Shown: positions 15,433 to 24,588, counted from the stretch's first letter. The stretch: DNA of 64,000 nucleotides from Paraburkholderia heleia NBRC 101817 (GCF_000739775.1 NZ_BBJH01000029.1:1-64000), one strand, 5' to 3'. Notes: generated by a model from the sequence alone, not told the origin. Numbers and translations are program-made.

Positions 15433-17082
15433 TCATGCCGCGACGTCCTCGGCCGCTTCGGCAAGAGCGACGCTCTGGCGGCGCGCCGGGGTGCGGGCGG
15501 GCTTCGAGCGCTTTGCCGCCTCGGCGCCGGCCACGGTGAACAGGCGCACGGCCTCGTCGAGCACGTCGGCCTGCTCGGCGAGCCGCTGCGCCGTGGCGGC
15601 GGCCTGCTCGACGAGCGCGGCGTTCTGCTGCGTGGCGCTGTCCAGATGCGCGACGGCCTGATTGACCTGGCGGATGCCTTCGGCCTGCTCGCCGCTTGCG
15701 TTCGCGACCTCGGTGATGATCGACGAGACGCGGGTCACGGCTTCGTCGATCGAGCGCATCTGCGCAGTCGTGTTGCCGACGAGGCGCGTGCCCTCGGCGA
15801 TCTCGTTGACGCTGGCGTCCACGACCTGCTTGATCTCCCTGGCCGACGCCGCGCAGCGCTGCGCGAGCATGCGCACCTCGCCCGCCACCACGGCGAACGA
15901 GCGGCCGGCCTCGCCCGCGCGCGCGGCCTCGACGGCGGCGTTGAGCGCGAGGATGTTGGTCTGGAACGCGATGCCGTCGATCACGCCGGTGATGTCGCTG
16001 ATGCGGCGCGACGCGTCGGTGATGCCCGTCATCGTGCGCTCCATCTGCGCGGCGATCGAACCGCCCTCGGCGGCGGCGGACTGCGCGTCGCGCGCGAGAT
16101 CGAGCGCGCGGGCGCTGGCCTCGGCGTTGGCCTGCACGGTGGTCGTTAGCTGATCCATCGTGGCCGCCGTTTCTTCGAGCGACGCGGCCTGCATTTCGGT
16201 GCGGCGCGCGAGATCGAGATTGCCGCTCGAGATTTCGTGCGCGGCGTCGAGCATGCCGTCGATCTGCGAGCGCACGTCGAACACGATTGCCGTGAGATTG
16301 GCCTGCAACTGGTTGAGCGCCTGGAGCACGTCGCCGAGATCGTCGTTCGCGGCGACCGCAAGCGTGGCCGTGAGGTCGCCCGCGGCCATGCGCGTGGAGG
16401 CCGTGGTCATCTGCGCGAGCGGGGCGCCGAGGTGGCGCGTGGTGAGACGCCAGGCGCCGAGCGCACACACGCAGGCCGCGCCGAATGCACCCCAGAACGG
16501 CAGCGGCGGCAGGCCTTGCCAGGCGGCGAAGCCGGCTGCGGCGAACACGGCGGGCACGGCGCCATAGCCGAACGCGATACGCGTGGCGATCGGCACGCGC
16601 AGGACTGCCTGCAGCGCGCCCACGAGGCCCGTGCGCACCACCGAGCCGTGGCGCAGCCGCACGCCGTGCAGACGGCCCTCGCGCATTTGCGCGTAGAAGG
16701 CTTCGGCCGTGCGGATTTCCTCGCGCGTGGGCTTCACGCGCACGCTCAGATAGCCGACCACTGTGCCTTGCTCGGAGACGGGCGTTACGTTCGCGCGTAC
16801 CCAGTAGTGATCGCCGGACTTGCGGCGGTTCTTGACGATCGCGGTCCAGGGACGGCCTTCGCGAACGGTCTCCCACAAGTCGGCGAATGCTTCGGCCGGC
16901 ATGTCGGGATGGCGAATGATGTTATGTGCCTTGCCGATCAGCTCTTCTTTCGCAAAGCCGGACACGGCGACGAACGCAGGATTGCAGTACTGAATGCGCC
17001 CCTTGAGGTCGGTGGCCGAGACGAGCATCTGCGAAGCGGGATAGTCGAATTCCTGTTGCGTGACGGGTTGATTGTTGCGCAT
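15433..17082 (-). CDS. Aer-like PAS-domain methyl-accepting chemotaxis protein
   Basis: 549 aa. Residues 10-110 form a PAS domain of the Aer type (FDYPASQMLVSATDLKGRI, then GKAHNIIRHPDMP, which contains the FAD-pocket region of Aer). Two hydrophobic segments around 165-215 are followed by HAMP and a long MCP signalling domain. The tip carries the block FQTNILALNAAVEAARAGEA. It is expected to sense redox or oxygen and steer flagella through CheA/CheW, which are not in this window. Start ATG 17082 follows GAAGGA. A sigma28-type promoter is upstream and an intrinsic terminator downstream. Confidence 0.92.
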   Translation of the reverse strand: MRNNQPVTQQEFDYPASQMLVSATDLKGRIQYCNPAFVAVSGFAKEELIGKAHNIIRHPDMPAEAFADLWETVREGRPWTAIVKNRRKSGDHYWVRANVTPVSEQGTVVGYLSVRVKPTREEIRTAEAFYAQMREGRLHGVRLRHGSVVRTGLVGALQAVLRVPIATRIAFGYGAVPAVFAAAGFAAWQGLPPLPFWGAFGAACVCALGAWRLTTRHLGAPLAQMTTASTRMAAGDLTATLAVAANDDLGDVLQALNQLQANLTAIVFDVRSQIDGMLDAAHEISSGNLDLARRTEMQAASLEETAATMDQLTTTVQANAEASARALDLARDAQSAAAEGGSIAAQMERTMTGITDASRRISDITGVIDGIAFQTNILALNAAVEAARAGEAGRSFAVVAGEVRMLAQRCAASAREIKQVVDASVNEIAEGTRLVGNTTAQMRSIDEAVTRVSSIITEVANASGEQAEGIRQVNQAVAHLDSATQQNAALVEQAAATAQRLAEQADVLDEAVRLFTVAGAEAAKRSKPARTPARRQSVALAEAAEDVAA

Positions 17083-17129
17083 GAGATTCCTTCGATGGGG
17101 CCGCTTGAGACCCAACAACACAGCGAGGC

Positions 17130-17156
17130 ATAACGGCATTTCCCTTACAAACTTTA
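17130..17156 (-). promoter_or_regulatory. sigma28 (FliA) promoter of the Aer-like gene
   Basis: On the minus strand TAAAGTTT - 11 bases - GCCGTTAT, ending 48 bases before the start codon. The FliA consensus is TAAAGTTT-N11-GCCGATAA: 8 of 8 and 6 of 8 positions match, with exact spacing. Confidence 0.8.
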
Positions 17157-17253
17157 GGGGTATGCGCATTCACGGAGCGCGTGAGGTGATTTGCGCGCAG
17201 CGAAAAAATCCGTTGTGCGATCAATGGATTGGCGCGGATGTTGGGGGGTGTAT

Positions 17254-17285
17254 GCACAGACTTTTCCCCGTTTTCTGTGGACAAG
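17254..17285. repeat. GCACAG-N16-TGTGGACAAG repeat, copy 1
   Basis: Ends GCACAG (17254-17259) and TGTGGACAAG (17276-17285). The complement of the right end contains TTGTCCACA, one base from the DnaA-box consensus TTATNCACA. The inner 16 bases differ from copies 2 and 3. Confidence 0.6.
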
Positions 17286-17373
17286 TCCAGTGCCTCCAAA
17301 ACGTGCAACTTCTCTGTCGCGTGGCGCGTTGGCGTTTGCGATCAGGGACTTAGGTTCGCTGTCCAGAAGTTGT

Positions 17374-17405
17374 GCACAGGGCTGTCAACGAAATCTGGGG
17401 ATAAG
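17374..17405. repeat. GCACAG-N16-TGGGGATAAG repeat, copy 2
   Basis: Same end-to-end spacing as copy 1. The right end reads TGGGGATAAG (complement TTATCCCCA). Its interior (GGCTGTCAAC...AAT) closely resembles copy 3. Confidence 0.6.
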
Positions 17406-17508
17406 GCGGGTGAGGTTCGAGGCTGTTCGAGGCGGTGTTGCCGCGATTGGCAACGCTTGGGGTTAACTGAAACGCATCAAGGACTTGATGCGGTCTTCCA
17501 AGCGTTAC

Positions 17509-17540
17509 GCACAGGGCTGCCAACACAATGTGTGGACAAG
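17509..17540. repeat. GCACAG-N16-TGTGGACAAG repeat, copy 3
   Basis: Same spacing again; interior GGCTGCCAAC...AAT like copy 2, right end like copy 1. Starts of the three copies are 120 and 135 bases apart. Confidence 0.6.
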
Positions 17541-17683
17541 TCATGGCGCGCGCAACGGTTCGTGTTGCCAACCAATCCGGCCTCGAGGCGATTGGCGCAC
17601 TCGCGCAGCAATTGCGCGTTACCTCGATACCGCGGCCGGTGTCGCTAAAACGCCAATATCAATTGAAAGAAAATGAGACGTGT

Positions 17684-17706
17684 GTAATGATATCGATTCT
17701 CATTAC
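17684..17706. promoter_or_regulatory. Fur box
   Basis: GTAATGA - 9 bases - TCATTAC, perfect 7-bp arms resembling the Fur consensus GATAATGATAATCATTATC. It lies 157 bases before the receptor start, so iron-repressed expression is expected. Confidence 0.75.
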
Positions 17707-17862
17707 CGCAGACATTTTCGCGGCCAGACAACCAGACCAGCCAGCCTAGCGTCGTTTCCCTCGGTCCTTTCGGGGCGGCCCAGCCAGCCAATCGACCCGC
17801 GTCGTCCGCGCCAGTTCTGTGCGAGTCGCACGGTTGGGTCATCCGCCATGTATAGGGACCTC

Positions 17863-20031
17863 ATGTTGAACCGGACGCCGCTCGCGAGTGCGCTCGCGCT
17901 GAGCTTTGCCGTGCCTTTCGCTACGTCTGCGCTCGCCCAGAGCGAGCCTGCCGCCGCCACGGCGGCAAGCGCCGCGAACGCCACCACGCTGCCCACGATC
18001 TCCGTATCCGGCCAGAGCGACGCGCAGGACTTCCAGGCGGAGCGCTCGACCGTCGGCGCGAAAACGCCCACCGCGCTGCGCGACATTCCGCAGTCGGTCA
18101 CGGTGATCAACAAGGCCGTGATGCAGTCGCAGGGCGCCACGTCGTTCCAGGATGCGTTGCGCAACGCGCCCGGCATCACCATCGGCGGTGCGGAAGGCGG
18201 CCAGATCGGCAACAACATCAACCTGCGCGGCTTCACGGCGCAAAACGACATCTACCTCGACGGCTTTCGCGACCGCAACCAGTACTACCGCGACACCTTC
18301 GACCTCGAATCGATCGAAGTGCTCTACGGCCCCTCGTCGATGCTGTTCGGCCGCGGCTCCACGGGCGGCGTCATCAACCAGGTCACGAAGCAGGCGAACC
18401 TCAAGCCGCTCACCGAAGTGTCGACCACCATCGGCACCGACGATCGCTATCGCGCGACGCTCGACGTGAACCGTCCGCTCGGCGATCACGCTGCATTTCG
18501 TCTGAATGCGTTCGGCCAGTCGATGGGCTCGACGCGCGACGTGATGAAAAACAAGGACTACGGCTTCGCGCCCGAGTTGCGCTTCGGCATCGGCACGCCG
18601 ACCGAGGTCACGATCTCGGCGTTGATCCAGCACAACTACGACATGCCGGACTACGGCGTGCAGTCGATCAACGGCCGCCCGTTCGCGCCTTCGAAGAGCA
18701 CCTTCTACGGCTTGACCGACGACCGCACGATCCAGGACGTACAGACGGTTCAGGCGCGCGTGGATCACCGTTTCAACGACCAGTTCAAGATCACCAACCA
18801 GACGCAGTTCTCGCACTCGCTCACGGACGCGCGCGAGACCGCGCCCGGCGCGGTGCTGACCGGCCCGCTTTCCTCGAGCACGGCGCTCAAGAACGGCAAC
18901 TTCACGAGCCTGCCGCTCGAAGATCTTTACATCAAGCTGGCGAGCCACGATCGCGTGATCGAGAACCACTCGATCTACAACGATACGATGGCGCAATACA
19001 AGTTCACCACGGGCTTCCTGAAACACGAGATGCTCGCGGGCATCGAGGTAGGCCACGACAGCTACACGAATCAGGCCTACACACGCAACAACCTGCCGAT
19101 TCTCTCGCTGCTCAACCCGGTCTATATCTCGACACCTTCGAACGTCACGACGACGGTGGGCAATCACGCGGAGTCGGGCGCGACCACGCTCGCTGCGTAC
19201 TTCAACGAAACCATGTCGATCGGCGAGCACTGGAAGCTCATCGGCGGTGTGCGTTGGGATCGCTTCCAGGCGCATATCGCCAACACGATCAGCGCGCCGG
19301 CCTACGCGGATCAGACCAACACGTTCACGAGCGTGCGCGCGGGGGCGATCTACCAGCCGTCCGACTGGCAGTCGTATTACTTCTCGTACGGCACGTCGTT
19401 CGATCCGTCGCTCGAAGCGCTCACGGTCACCAACAACACGCAAAATCTCTCGCCGGAACATACGAAGTCATATGAAGTCGGCGCGAAGTGGGACCTGCTC
19501 GGCGGCAATCTTTCGGTGACGTCGGCATTCTTCCAGCAGGAGATGGACAACGCGCGCACGCAAACGTCGACGGGCGAGTACACGCTCGAAGGCGATATTC
19601 GCGTGCGCGGCTTCCAGGCGGGCGCGACGGGTCACATTACCGACAAGTGGCAGGTGTTCGCGGGCTACACGTATATGGACGGCGTGATTCTCAAGGCGCT
19701 CGACGGCACCCAGGGCAATACGCCGGCGAATACGCCGCGCAATACCTTCACGCTGTGGACCACGTATGCATTCACGCCGCATTGGGAAATTGGCGGCGGC
19801 CCCACCTATATGTCGGCGCGTTACGCAGCGAACACGAACTACGTGGAAACCGGCGGCTACACGCGCTGGGACGCGATGGCGGCGTACCACGAGAAGAAGT
19901 GGGACGTGCGGCTGAATCTGCTGAATCTGACCAACAAGTTCTACTATGACGCCCTCATCCAGTCGGACGGCGGACGTTCGGTGCCGGGTATCGGCCGCAC
20001 GTTCCTCGCGACGGCTGACTACCGGTTCTGA
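17863..20031 (+). CDS. TonB-dependent siderophore receptor
   Basis: 722-aa outer-membrane receptor. The N-terminal signal peptide (SFAVPFATSALAQS) is followed by a plug domain (RDIPQSVTVINKAVM, then NNINLRGFTAQNDIYLDGFRD and the block VLYGPSSMLFGRGSTGG), and a beta-barrel ending in FLATADYRF with the terminal Phe. I chose ATG 17863 because AGGGA lies 4-9 bases upstream and the signal peptide begins there; ATG 17848 is the alternative. The neighbouring PiuC/YbiX-type dioxygenase resembles the fiu-ybiX/piuA-piuC arrangement, which suggests a catecholate siderophore. A Fur box precedes it. Confidence 0.93.
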   Translation: MLNRTPLASALALSFAVPFATSALAQSEPAAATAASAANATTLPTISVSGQSDAQDFQAERSTVGAKTPTALRDIPQSVTVINKAVMQSQGATSFQDALRNAPGITIGGAEGGQIGNNINLRGFTAQNDIYLDGFRDRNQYYRDTFDLESIEVLYGPSSMLFGRGSTGGVINQVTKQANLKPLTEVSTTIGTDDRYRATLDVNRPLGDHAAFRLNAFGQSMGSTRDVMKNKDYGFAPELRFGIGTPTEVTISALIQHNYDMPDYGVQSINGRPFAPSKSTFYGLTDDRTIQDVQTVQARVDHRFNDQFKITNQTQFSHSLTDARETAPGAVLTGPLSSSTALKNGNFTSLPLEDLYIKLASHDRVIENHSIYNDTMAQYKFTTGFLKHEMLAGIEVGHDSYTNQAYTRNNLPILSLLNPVYISTPSNVTTTVGNHAESGATTLAAYFNETMSIGEHWKLIGGVRWDRFQAHIANTISAPAYADQTNTFTSVRAGAIYQPSDWQSYYFSYGTSFDPSLEALTVTNNTQNLSPEHTKSYEVGAKWDLLGGNLSVTSAFFQQEMDNARTQTSTGEYTLEGDIRVRGFQAGATGHITDKWQVFAGYTYMDGVILKALDGTQGNTPANTPRNTFTLWTTYAFTPHWEIGGGPTYMSARYAANTNYVETGGYTRWDAMAAYHEKKWDVRLNLLNLTNKFYYDALIQSDGGRSVPGIGRTFLATADYRF

Positions 20032-20076
20032 TTGCGGCAGCTTTGCTGCTTGCGCGGCACAACGAAGGAGTTGACG

Positions 20077-20760
20077 ATGCTGGTTCACGTGCGCAACGTA
20101 TTGACGCCCGAGCAGGTGCGCACGCTGCGCGCGCGGCTCGACCATGCAGGCGACGCCTGGGTGGACGGCCGCGCAACGGCCGGCTGGTCCGGTGCGCCCG
20201 TGAAGCGCAATGTGCAGGTCGCCGAGCATACGCCCATCGCACGCGAACTCGGCGACATCGTGCTCGCGGCCATCGAGCGCAATCCGCTTTTCATCAGCGC
20301 GGCGCTGCCCAACCAGGTGTACCCGCCACTCTTCAATCGCTATGAAGGCGGCATGACGTTCGGCAGTCACGTGGATGGCGCAGTGCGTGTGCTGCCCAAC
20401 GGCGTGAAGCTGCGCACCGACGTTTCCTGCACGCTCTTTCTCTCGTCGCCAGACGAATACGATGGCGGCGAACTCGTGGTCGAAGACGCTTACGGCGTGC
20501 AGGAGGTCAAGCTGCCGGCGGGCGACATGATCGTCTATCCGGCCACGAGCCTGCACCAGGTTACGCCGGTCACGCGCGGCGCGCGCGTGGCGAGCTTTTT
20601 CTGGGTGCAAAGCCTCGTGCGCGACGACACCAGGCGCGCGCTGCTCTTCGACATGGACACGGCCATCCAGCGCCTGAACGCAAGCGACGCCGACGCCCAG
20701 GCGCGGCGCAGCCTCGTGGGCTGCTACCACAATCTGTTGCGACTCTGGAGTGAAACATGA
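20077..20760 (+). CDS. PiuC/YbiX-type Fe(II)- and 2-oxoglutarate-dependent dioxygenase
   Basis: 227-aa PKHD-type hydroxylase. Iron ligands are the His and Asp of FGSHVDGAVR and the His of YPATSLHQVTPVTRGAR, whose arginine should bind 2-oxoglutarate. The N-terminal VLTPEQVRTLRARL and C-terminal tail agree with PiuC. Start ATG 20077 has AAGGAG six bases upstream. It follows the receptor by 45 bases and overlaps the PepSY gene by 4 bases. PiuC accompanies catecholate receptors across proteobacteria; its substrate is not established. Confidence 0.93.
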   Translation: MLVHVRNVLTPEQVRTLRARLDHAGDAWVDGRATAGWSGAPVKRNVQVAEHTPIARELGDIVLAAIERNPLFISAALPNQVYPPLFNRYEGGMTFGSHVDGAVRVLPNGVKLRTDVSCTLFLSSPDEYDGGELVVEDAYGVQEVKLPAGDMIVYPATSLHQVTPVTRGARVASFFWVQSLVRDDTRRALLFDMDTAIQRLNASDADAQARRSLVGCYHNLLRLWSET

Positions 20761-21467
20761 ATTTTCCCGAGACTGCCGGGATCGACGCGCCGGCAGCGCC
20801 GCGCACGCGTCTGGGCGCCGAACGGCGCGACGAGCGCGCAAAGCGCTCGCGCCGTGCGACCTTCATCAAGTGGCTGCGCAAGGTCCACGGCTGGGTGGGC
20901 CTGTGGGGCGCAGCGCTCGGCTTGCTGTTTGGCGCAACGGGATTCGTGCTCAACCATCGCGCCGAGCCGTTGCGCATTTCGCCGGGTGCGCCGCAAGTCT
21001 CGACGGTGCAGATTGCCGTGCCCGACCCCGCGCCGGAAACGCCGCGAGAAATGGTGAAATGGTTGCGCTCGCAACCGGATTTGAAGTTGCCCGCGCGCAC
21101 GGGCCGCGTGCAGAAGGAGCCCGAGCATAACGTAGCCTGGGGCGATCGCCAGGTCGTGCAGCCCGAGCATTGGCAGATGATGTTCACGTCGCCCGGCGAG
21201 AGCGTGATGGTCGAGTACTGGATGGGCAACGACAAGCTCACGCTCAAGCGTAACGACAACTCGCTTGTCTCGACGATCACCAATCTGCACAAGGGTACGG
21301 GTATGAGCGTCGGCTGGGTGCTGTTCATCGACAGCTTCGCCGGGGCGCTCATTCTGCTTTCGCTCACGGGCGTGCTGCTGTGGACGGAGCTGAACAAGCG
21401 CAAGACAGTGGGCGCCGTGCTGTTGTTCGGCTCGATTATCGTCGCGGTGGGCGTCGGCCTGGCGTAA
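20757..21467 (+). CDS. PepSY-associated TM helix protein
   Basis: 236 aa. An N-terminal basic region is followed by a first membrane helix (HGWVGLWGAALGLLFGATGF), a periplasmic segment of about 120 residues, and two C-terminal helices (IDSFAGALILLSLTGVLLW and the final FGSIIVAVGVGLA). This is the PepSY-TM family often linked to siderophore uptake as an inner-membrane, possibly reductive, partner. Translation is coupled to the dioxygenase through an ATGA overlap, so it should share Fur control. Confidence 0.88.
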   Translation: MNFPETAGIDAPAAPRTRLGAERRDERAKRSRRATFIKWLRKVHGWVGLWGAALGLLFGATGFVLNHRAEPLRISPGAPQVSTVQIAVPDPAPETPREMVKWLRSQPDLKLPARTGRVQKEPEHNVAWGDRQVVQPEHWQMMFTSPGESVMVEYWMGNDKLTLKRNDNSLVSTITNLHKGTGMSVGWVLFIDSFAGALILLSLTGVLLWTELNKRKTVGAVLLFGSIIVAVGVGLA

Positions 21468-21530
21468 GCCTCGACGCGCAATCCAGTCAACGGGCGCGCG
21501 AGCGCCGATATGTTCGCGCCCGTTCTTCTT

Positions 21531-22304
21531 TCAGTCTCTCACGCCGCGCTTGCGCAGCAAATACGTGTCCATGATCCATCCGTTCGCTTCGCGCGCCTGT
21601 GCGCGAACACGGACGATCTCGTCTTTCACGTCTTCCAGCCGGCCCGACACCAGGATCTCGTCTGGGGTGCCGACGTAGGCGCCCCAGTAGATATCGAGTT
21701 CTGCGCCTGCGAGCTGCGCATACGCGTTCTGCGCATCGAGCATGACCACGGCGCTTTCCACGTCTTGCGGAAAACCGCCCTCCGCGAGCCGCCTTCCCGT
21801 CGTGATGCTCACCGGCTTGCCGATAAAGTTCAGCGGCACGCGATGCCTCGCCGCGAGCGCCTGCACGCTGCTAATGCCGGGAATCACCTCGAAGTCGAAC
21901 GCGAGCCGGCCATCGGCCAGGATCGCATCGAGAATGCGGATCGTGCTGTCGTAGAGCGACGGGTCGCCCCAGACGAGAAATGCGCCGCATTGGCCGTCGG
22001 TCAATTCCGCTTCGATCAGGCGCTCGAACACGCGCTGCTTGTCGCGGTTGAGCTCGTCCACGGCGGCCTTGTAATCGAGCCCTTCGTCGCGGCGCCGCTC
22101 GGGGCTCGTGGCCTCCACGATGCGATAGTCGTGGTCCGCGATGAAGCGCGCGCAGATTTCCTTGCGCAGCGCGACGAGCTTGTCCTTGGCCGCGCCCTTG
22201 TCCATCACGAAGAACACGTCGGCCGCGTTGAGCGCTTCGATTGCCTGCACGGTCAGGTACTTCGGATCGCCTGCGCCGATGCCGATGATGAGGATCTTTT
22301 TCAC
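21531..22304 (-). CDS. cobF: precorrin-6A synthase (deacetylating)
   Basis: 257-aa SAM-dependent methyltransferase of the aerobic cobalamin pathway that methylates C-1 of precorrin-5. The opening is IGIGAGDPKYLTVQAIEALN; the family block GAFLVWGDPSLYDSTIRI and the PGISSVQALAA SAM loop follow. I assign the start to GTG 22304, preceded by CCGGAA; the frame is open farther upstream but lacks family character. No other cob gene is nearby, so it stands alone between the iron-uptake operon (convergent) and a divergent lysE-like gene. Confidence 0.92.
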   Translation of the reverse strand: MKKILIIGIGAGDPKYLTVQAIEALNAADVFFVMDKGAAKDKLVALRKEICARFIADHDYRIVEATSPERRRDEGLDYKAAVDELNRDKQRVFERLIEAELTDGQCGAFLVWGDPSLYDSTIRILDAILADGRLAFDFEVIPGISSVQALAARHRVPLNFIGKPVSITTGRRLAEGGFPQDVESAVVMLDAQNAYAQLAGAELDIYWGAYVGTPDEILVSGRLEDVKDEIVRVRAQAREANGWIMDTYLLRKRGVRD

Positions 22305-22464
22305 GTTGCAGTTCCGGAATGGGAGTCGTCGGTGCGGCGCAATGATAGCGCGAGTCCGGTGTGGTACCGCGCTCGCGGGCAGGGCAATTTTCTTCAATAC
22401 GGTGGCGGCGCGCGCGTCTATCCTCGACGCTGACTGACCGCCCATGAGCGTAGCGAGGAAAACC

Positions 22465-23052
22465 GTGAGCACTGCCTTGTCGATGGCCGCCTTCGCGCTG
22501 GCCACGTCCATCACCCCTGGACCCGTCAATATCGTCGCGCTGAGCGCGGGCGCGCGCCACGGGCTGCGCGCGAGCCTGCGCCACGTCACCGGCGCGACCG
22601 TGGGCTTCACGCTGCTTCTGCTGCTGATCGGTCTCGGCATGCAGGAACTGCTGGCGCGCCTGCCGTTTCTCACGCGCGCGCTCGAATGGGCGGGCGTGGC
22701 CTTTTTACTGTACGTGGCGTACCGGCTTGCCACCGACGATGGCCGCGTCGACTCGTCGAACGCGGCGCGCGGTCCCTCGCTGATGGCGGGCGCCACGATG
22801 CAATGGCTCAATCCGAAGGCGTGGCTCGCGTCGGTAGCGGGCATGGGTCTATATGCGGCTTCGGGAGAAAATGCGCGCGTCTGGCAGTTCGCCGCGATCT
22901 ATTTTGTGGTGTGCTACGTGTCGATTGCGTGCTGGGCGTGGGCGGGCGCGTCACTGCGCCAGGCCTTGCGCGAACCGTCGCGCGTGCGTTTCGTGAACCG
23001 CGCGATGGCGCTGCTGCTGGCGGGCAGTGCGGTCTGGTTGGTGCTCGGCTGA
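22465..23052 (+). CDS. LysE-family amino acid exporter
   Basis: 195-aa inner-membrane exporter with six hydrophobic segments. The conserved opening ATSITPGPVNIVALSAG carries the family TPGP motif, and MQWLNPKAWLASVAG is the second signature. The likely start is GTG 22465 with GAGGA five bases upstream; ATG 22444 in frame is the alternative. The exported substrate cannot be predicted. The AraC gene converges on it 16 bases away. Confidence 0.87.
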   Translation: MSTALSMAAFALATSITPGPVNIVALSAGARHGLRASLRHVTGATVGFTLLLLLIGLGMQELLARLPFLTRALEWAGVAFLLYVAYRLATDDGRVDSSNAARGPSLMAGATMQWLNPKAWLASVAGMGLYAASGENARVWQFAAIYFVVCYVSIACWAWAGASLRQALREPSRVRFVNRAMALLLAGSAVWLVLG

Positions 23053-23068
23053 GCGCGCGGCGGCGGCG

Positions 23069-23896
23069 TTAGCCGCGATATTGGCCAGGCGTCGCGGCAA
23101 CGAACTGGCGGAACGCGCGCTGCAGATGCGCCTGATCGGCGAAACCCGCTTGCGCCGCAACATCTGCAATGGCGTGCCCGCGGCGCAGTTGCGCGCGGCT
23201 GAATTCGATACGGCGGTTCACGACATATGCGTGCGGCGTCATGCCGTATTGCTCGCGAAACGCGCGAATCAGATACGAGGGCGACAGAGCCGCGGCGGCG
23301 CAGATCTCTTCGAGCTTGAGCGTGCGCGTGTAGTTGCCGTCGATGAATTCCGCCGCGCGCGCGAGGCGCTCGTTCGGTGCGCGTGCGCTGACCGGCGCAG
23401 GATTGAGGGACTGCTGGAGCCTGGAGAAATAGGCCACGACGGCGCATTCCTTGCGCAACGCGGGCTCATTCGTATCGACGAGCAACGCGTAGAGTGCGTT
23501 GAGCCCGTCGAACAAGTCGCGCTCCCAGCTCAAGGTCGGCTCGAACGGGCGAAAGCCTTCGTGCGCTCCGAAGCCCAGGTCGCGTTGCAGATTCGCGAGC
23601 CACGCCGTGTCGAGATAGAACATGCGATAGGCCCAGGGCTCGTCCGCGGCCGGGTTGCACGCGTGCACGGTTTCCGGGTTGATGACCACCACCGCGCCCG
23701 CGCTGACATGCGAGAGCGTGCTCCCGTTCAGGTAGGTGCTGCGCCCGCCCGTGACCGCGCCGATCGAGAACGTGCTGTGTGCGTGACGGCCGTAGCGGAC
23801 CTTGCGGCCATCGGCGATGGCGCGCACTTCGATGAACGGCAGGTCTGCGTCGCGCCAGAAGCAGGGTTGTGCGTCGGACGTCGTGGCTTGCGGCAT
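23069..23896 (-). CDS. AraC-family transcriptional regulator
   Basis: 275 aa. The N-terminal cupin-like sensing domain (RHAHSTFSIGAVTGG, then GAVVVINPETVHACNP) is followed by the two-helix AraC DNA-binding domain (LEEICAAAALSPSYLIRAFREQ and IADVAAQAGFADQAHLQRAF). Start ATG 23896 follows GAGG; ATG 23914 is less favoured. This architecture is often found beside LysE exporters, and control of the adjacent exporter is plausible although the genes converge. Confidence 0.88.
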   Translation of the reverse strand: MPQATTSDAQPCFWRDADLPFIEVRAIADGRKVRYGRHAHSTFSIGAVTGGRSTYLNGSTLSHVSAGAVVVINPETVHACNPAADEPWAYRMFYLDTAWLANLQRDLGFGAHEGFRPFEPTLSWERDLFDGLNALYALLVDTNEPALRKECAVVAYFSRLQQSLNPAPVSARAPNERLARAAEFIDGNYTRTLKLEEICAAAALSPSYLIRAFREQYGMTPHAYVVNRRIEFSRAQLRRGHAIADVAAQAGFADQAHLQRAFRQFVAATPGQYRG

Positions 23897-24045
23897 GGGG
23901 GACCTCGGAGTCATGCTTCGCGCATCAAGCGGCGCGGGTGGTCCATATTAGCGCAACGTGAGCCGGCGAGGACGGACGTGATAGGCTTGTTCGATGCTTG
24001 TTCGATTCGCACGGGTCATTCCCTTCCCCTTGCCAGGCACTGCAC

Positions 24046-24588
24046 ATGAACGACACGAAGCCGATGAATGCAACGATTCGCCCGTTGACCGAGCAGGACG
24101 CCGGGGCGTTTCACGCCATGCGTTTGTACGCGACCGAGAATTTTCCCGCCGGCATCGTCCCGACCTATGAAGAGGAGTCGAAACGCACGCCCGAAGAAAG
24201 CCGGGCCAGCGTGCAGGCTACCGAAAACCAGGTCGTCGTCGGCGCATTCGTGGGCGACACGCTCGTCGGCATCACCGGCCTCATGCGCGAACCGCGGCGC
24301 AAGCTTGCACACAAGGGGCTCGTTTGGGGCGTCTTTGTCGATCCTGCATGGCGAGGCGCCGGCATTGCCAGGCAACTGATGGAGGGCGTCATCGCTCATG
24401 CCCGCGCGCTCGGCTTGCTGCAGGTGCAACTGGTGGTGAGCGTGCTGAATCCCCGCGCGCAGGCGCTCTACCGCTCGTGCGGCTTCGTGCGCTACGGGGT
24501 CGAGCCCCGCGGCCTGTGCATCGACGGCGAGTACGCCGACGACGAACTCATGGTGCTCTTTCTCGACGACCCCGCCGTGCCCGACTGA
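24046..24588 (+). CDS. GNAT-family N-acetyltransferase
   Basis: 180 aa. The acetyl-CoA pyrophosphate loop is VDPAWRGAGIARQL (motif A), followed by VVSVLNPRAQALYRSCGF (motif B). The amino-group substrate is unknown. ATG 24046 is used; ATG 24064 is possible. It is a monocistronic gene ahead of the signalling cassette. Confidence 0.85.
   Translation: MNDTKPMNATIRPLTEQDAGAFHAMRLYATENFPAGIVPTYEEESKRTPEESRASVQATENQVVVGAFVGDTLVGITGLMREPRRKLAHKGLVWGVFVDPAWRGAGIARQLMEGVIAHARALGLLQVQLVVSVLNPRAQALYRSCGFVRYGVEPRGLCIDGEYADDELMVLFLDDPAVPD

Larger units (their letters stand above)
17083..17862. other. 780-base intergenic region with repeats and iron control
   Basis: Between the divergent Aer-like and siderophore receptor genes. 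Contains the sigma28 promoter, three repeats with DnaA-box-like ends, and a Fur box. No protein-coding frame with family character is seen; the plus-strand frame open from 17680 includes the receptor leader and is read as untranslated. Confidence 0.6.

Noticed and set aside
17680..17862. N-terminal extension of the siderophore receptor
   Set aside because: It begins within the Fur box and would place 61 residues before a clear signal peptide that has its own ribosome site.
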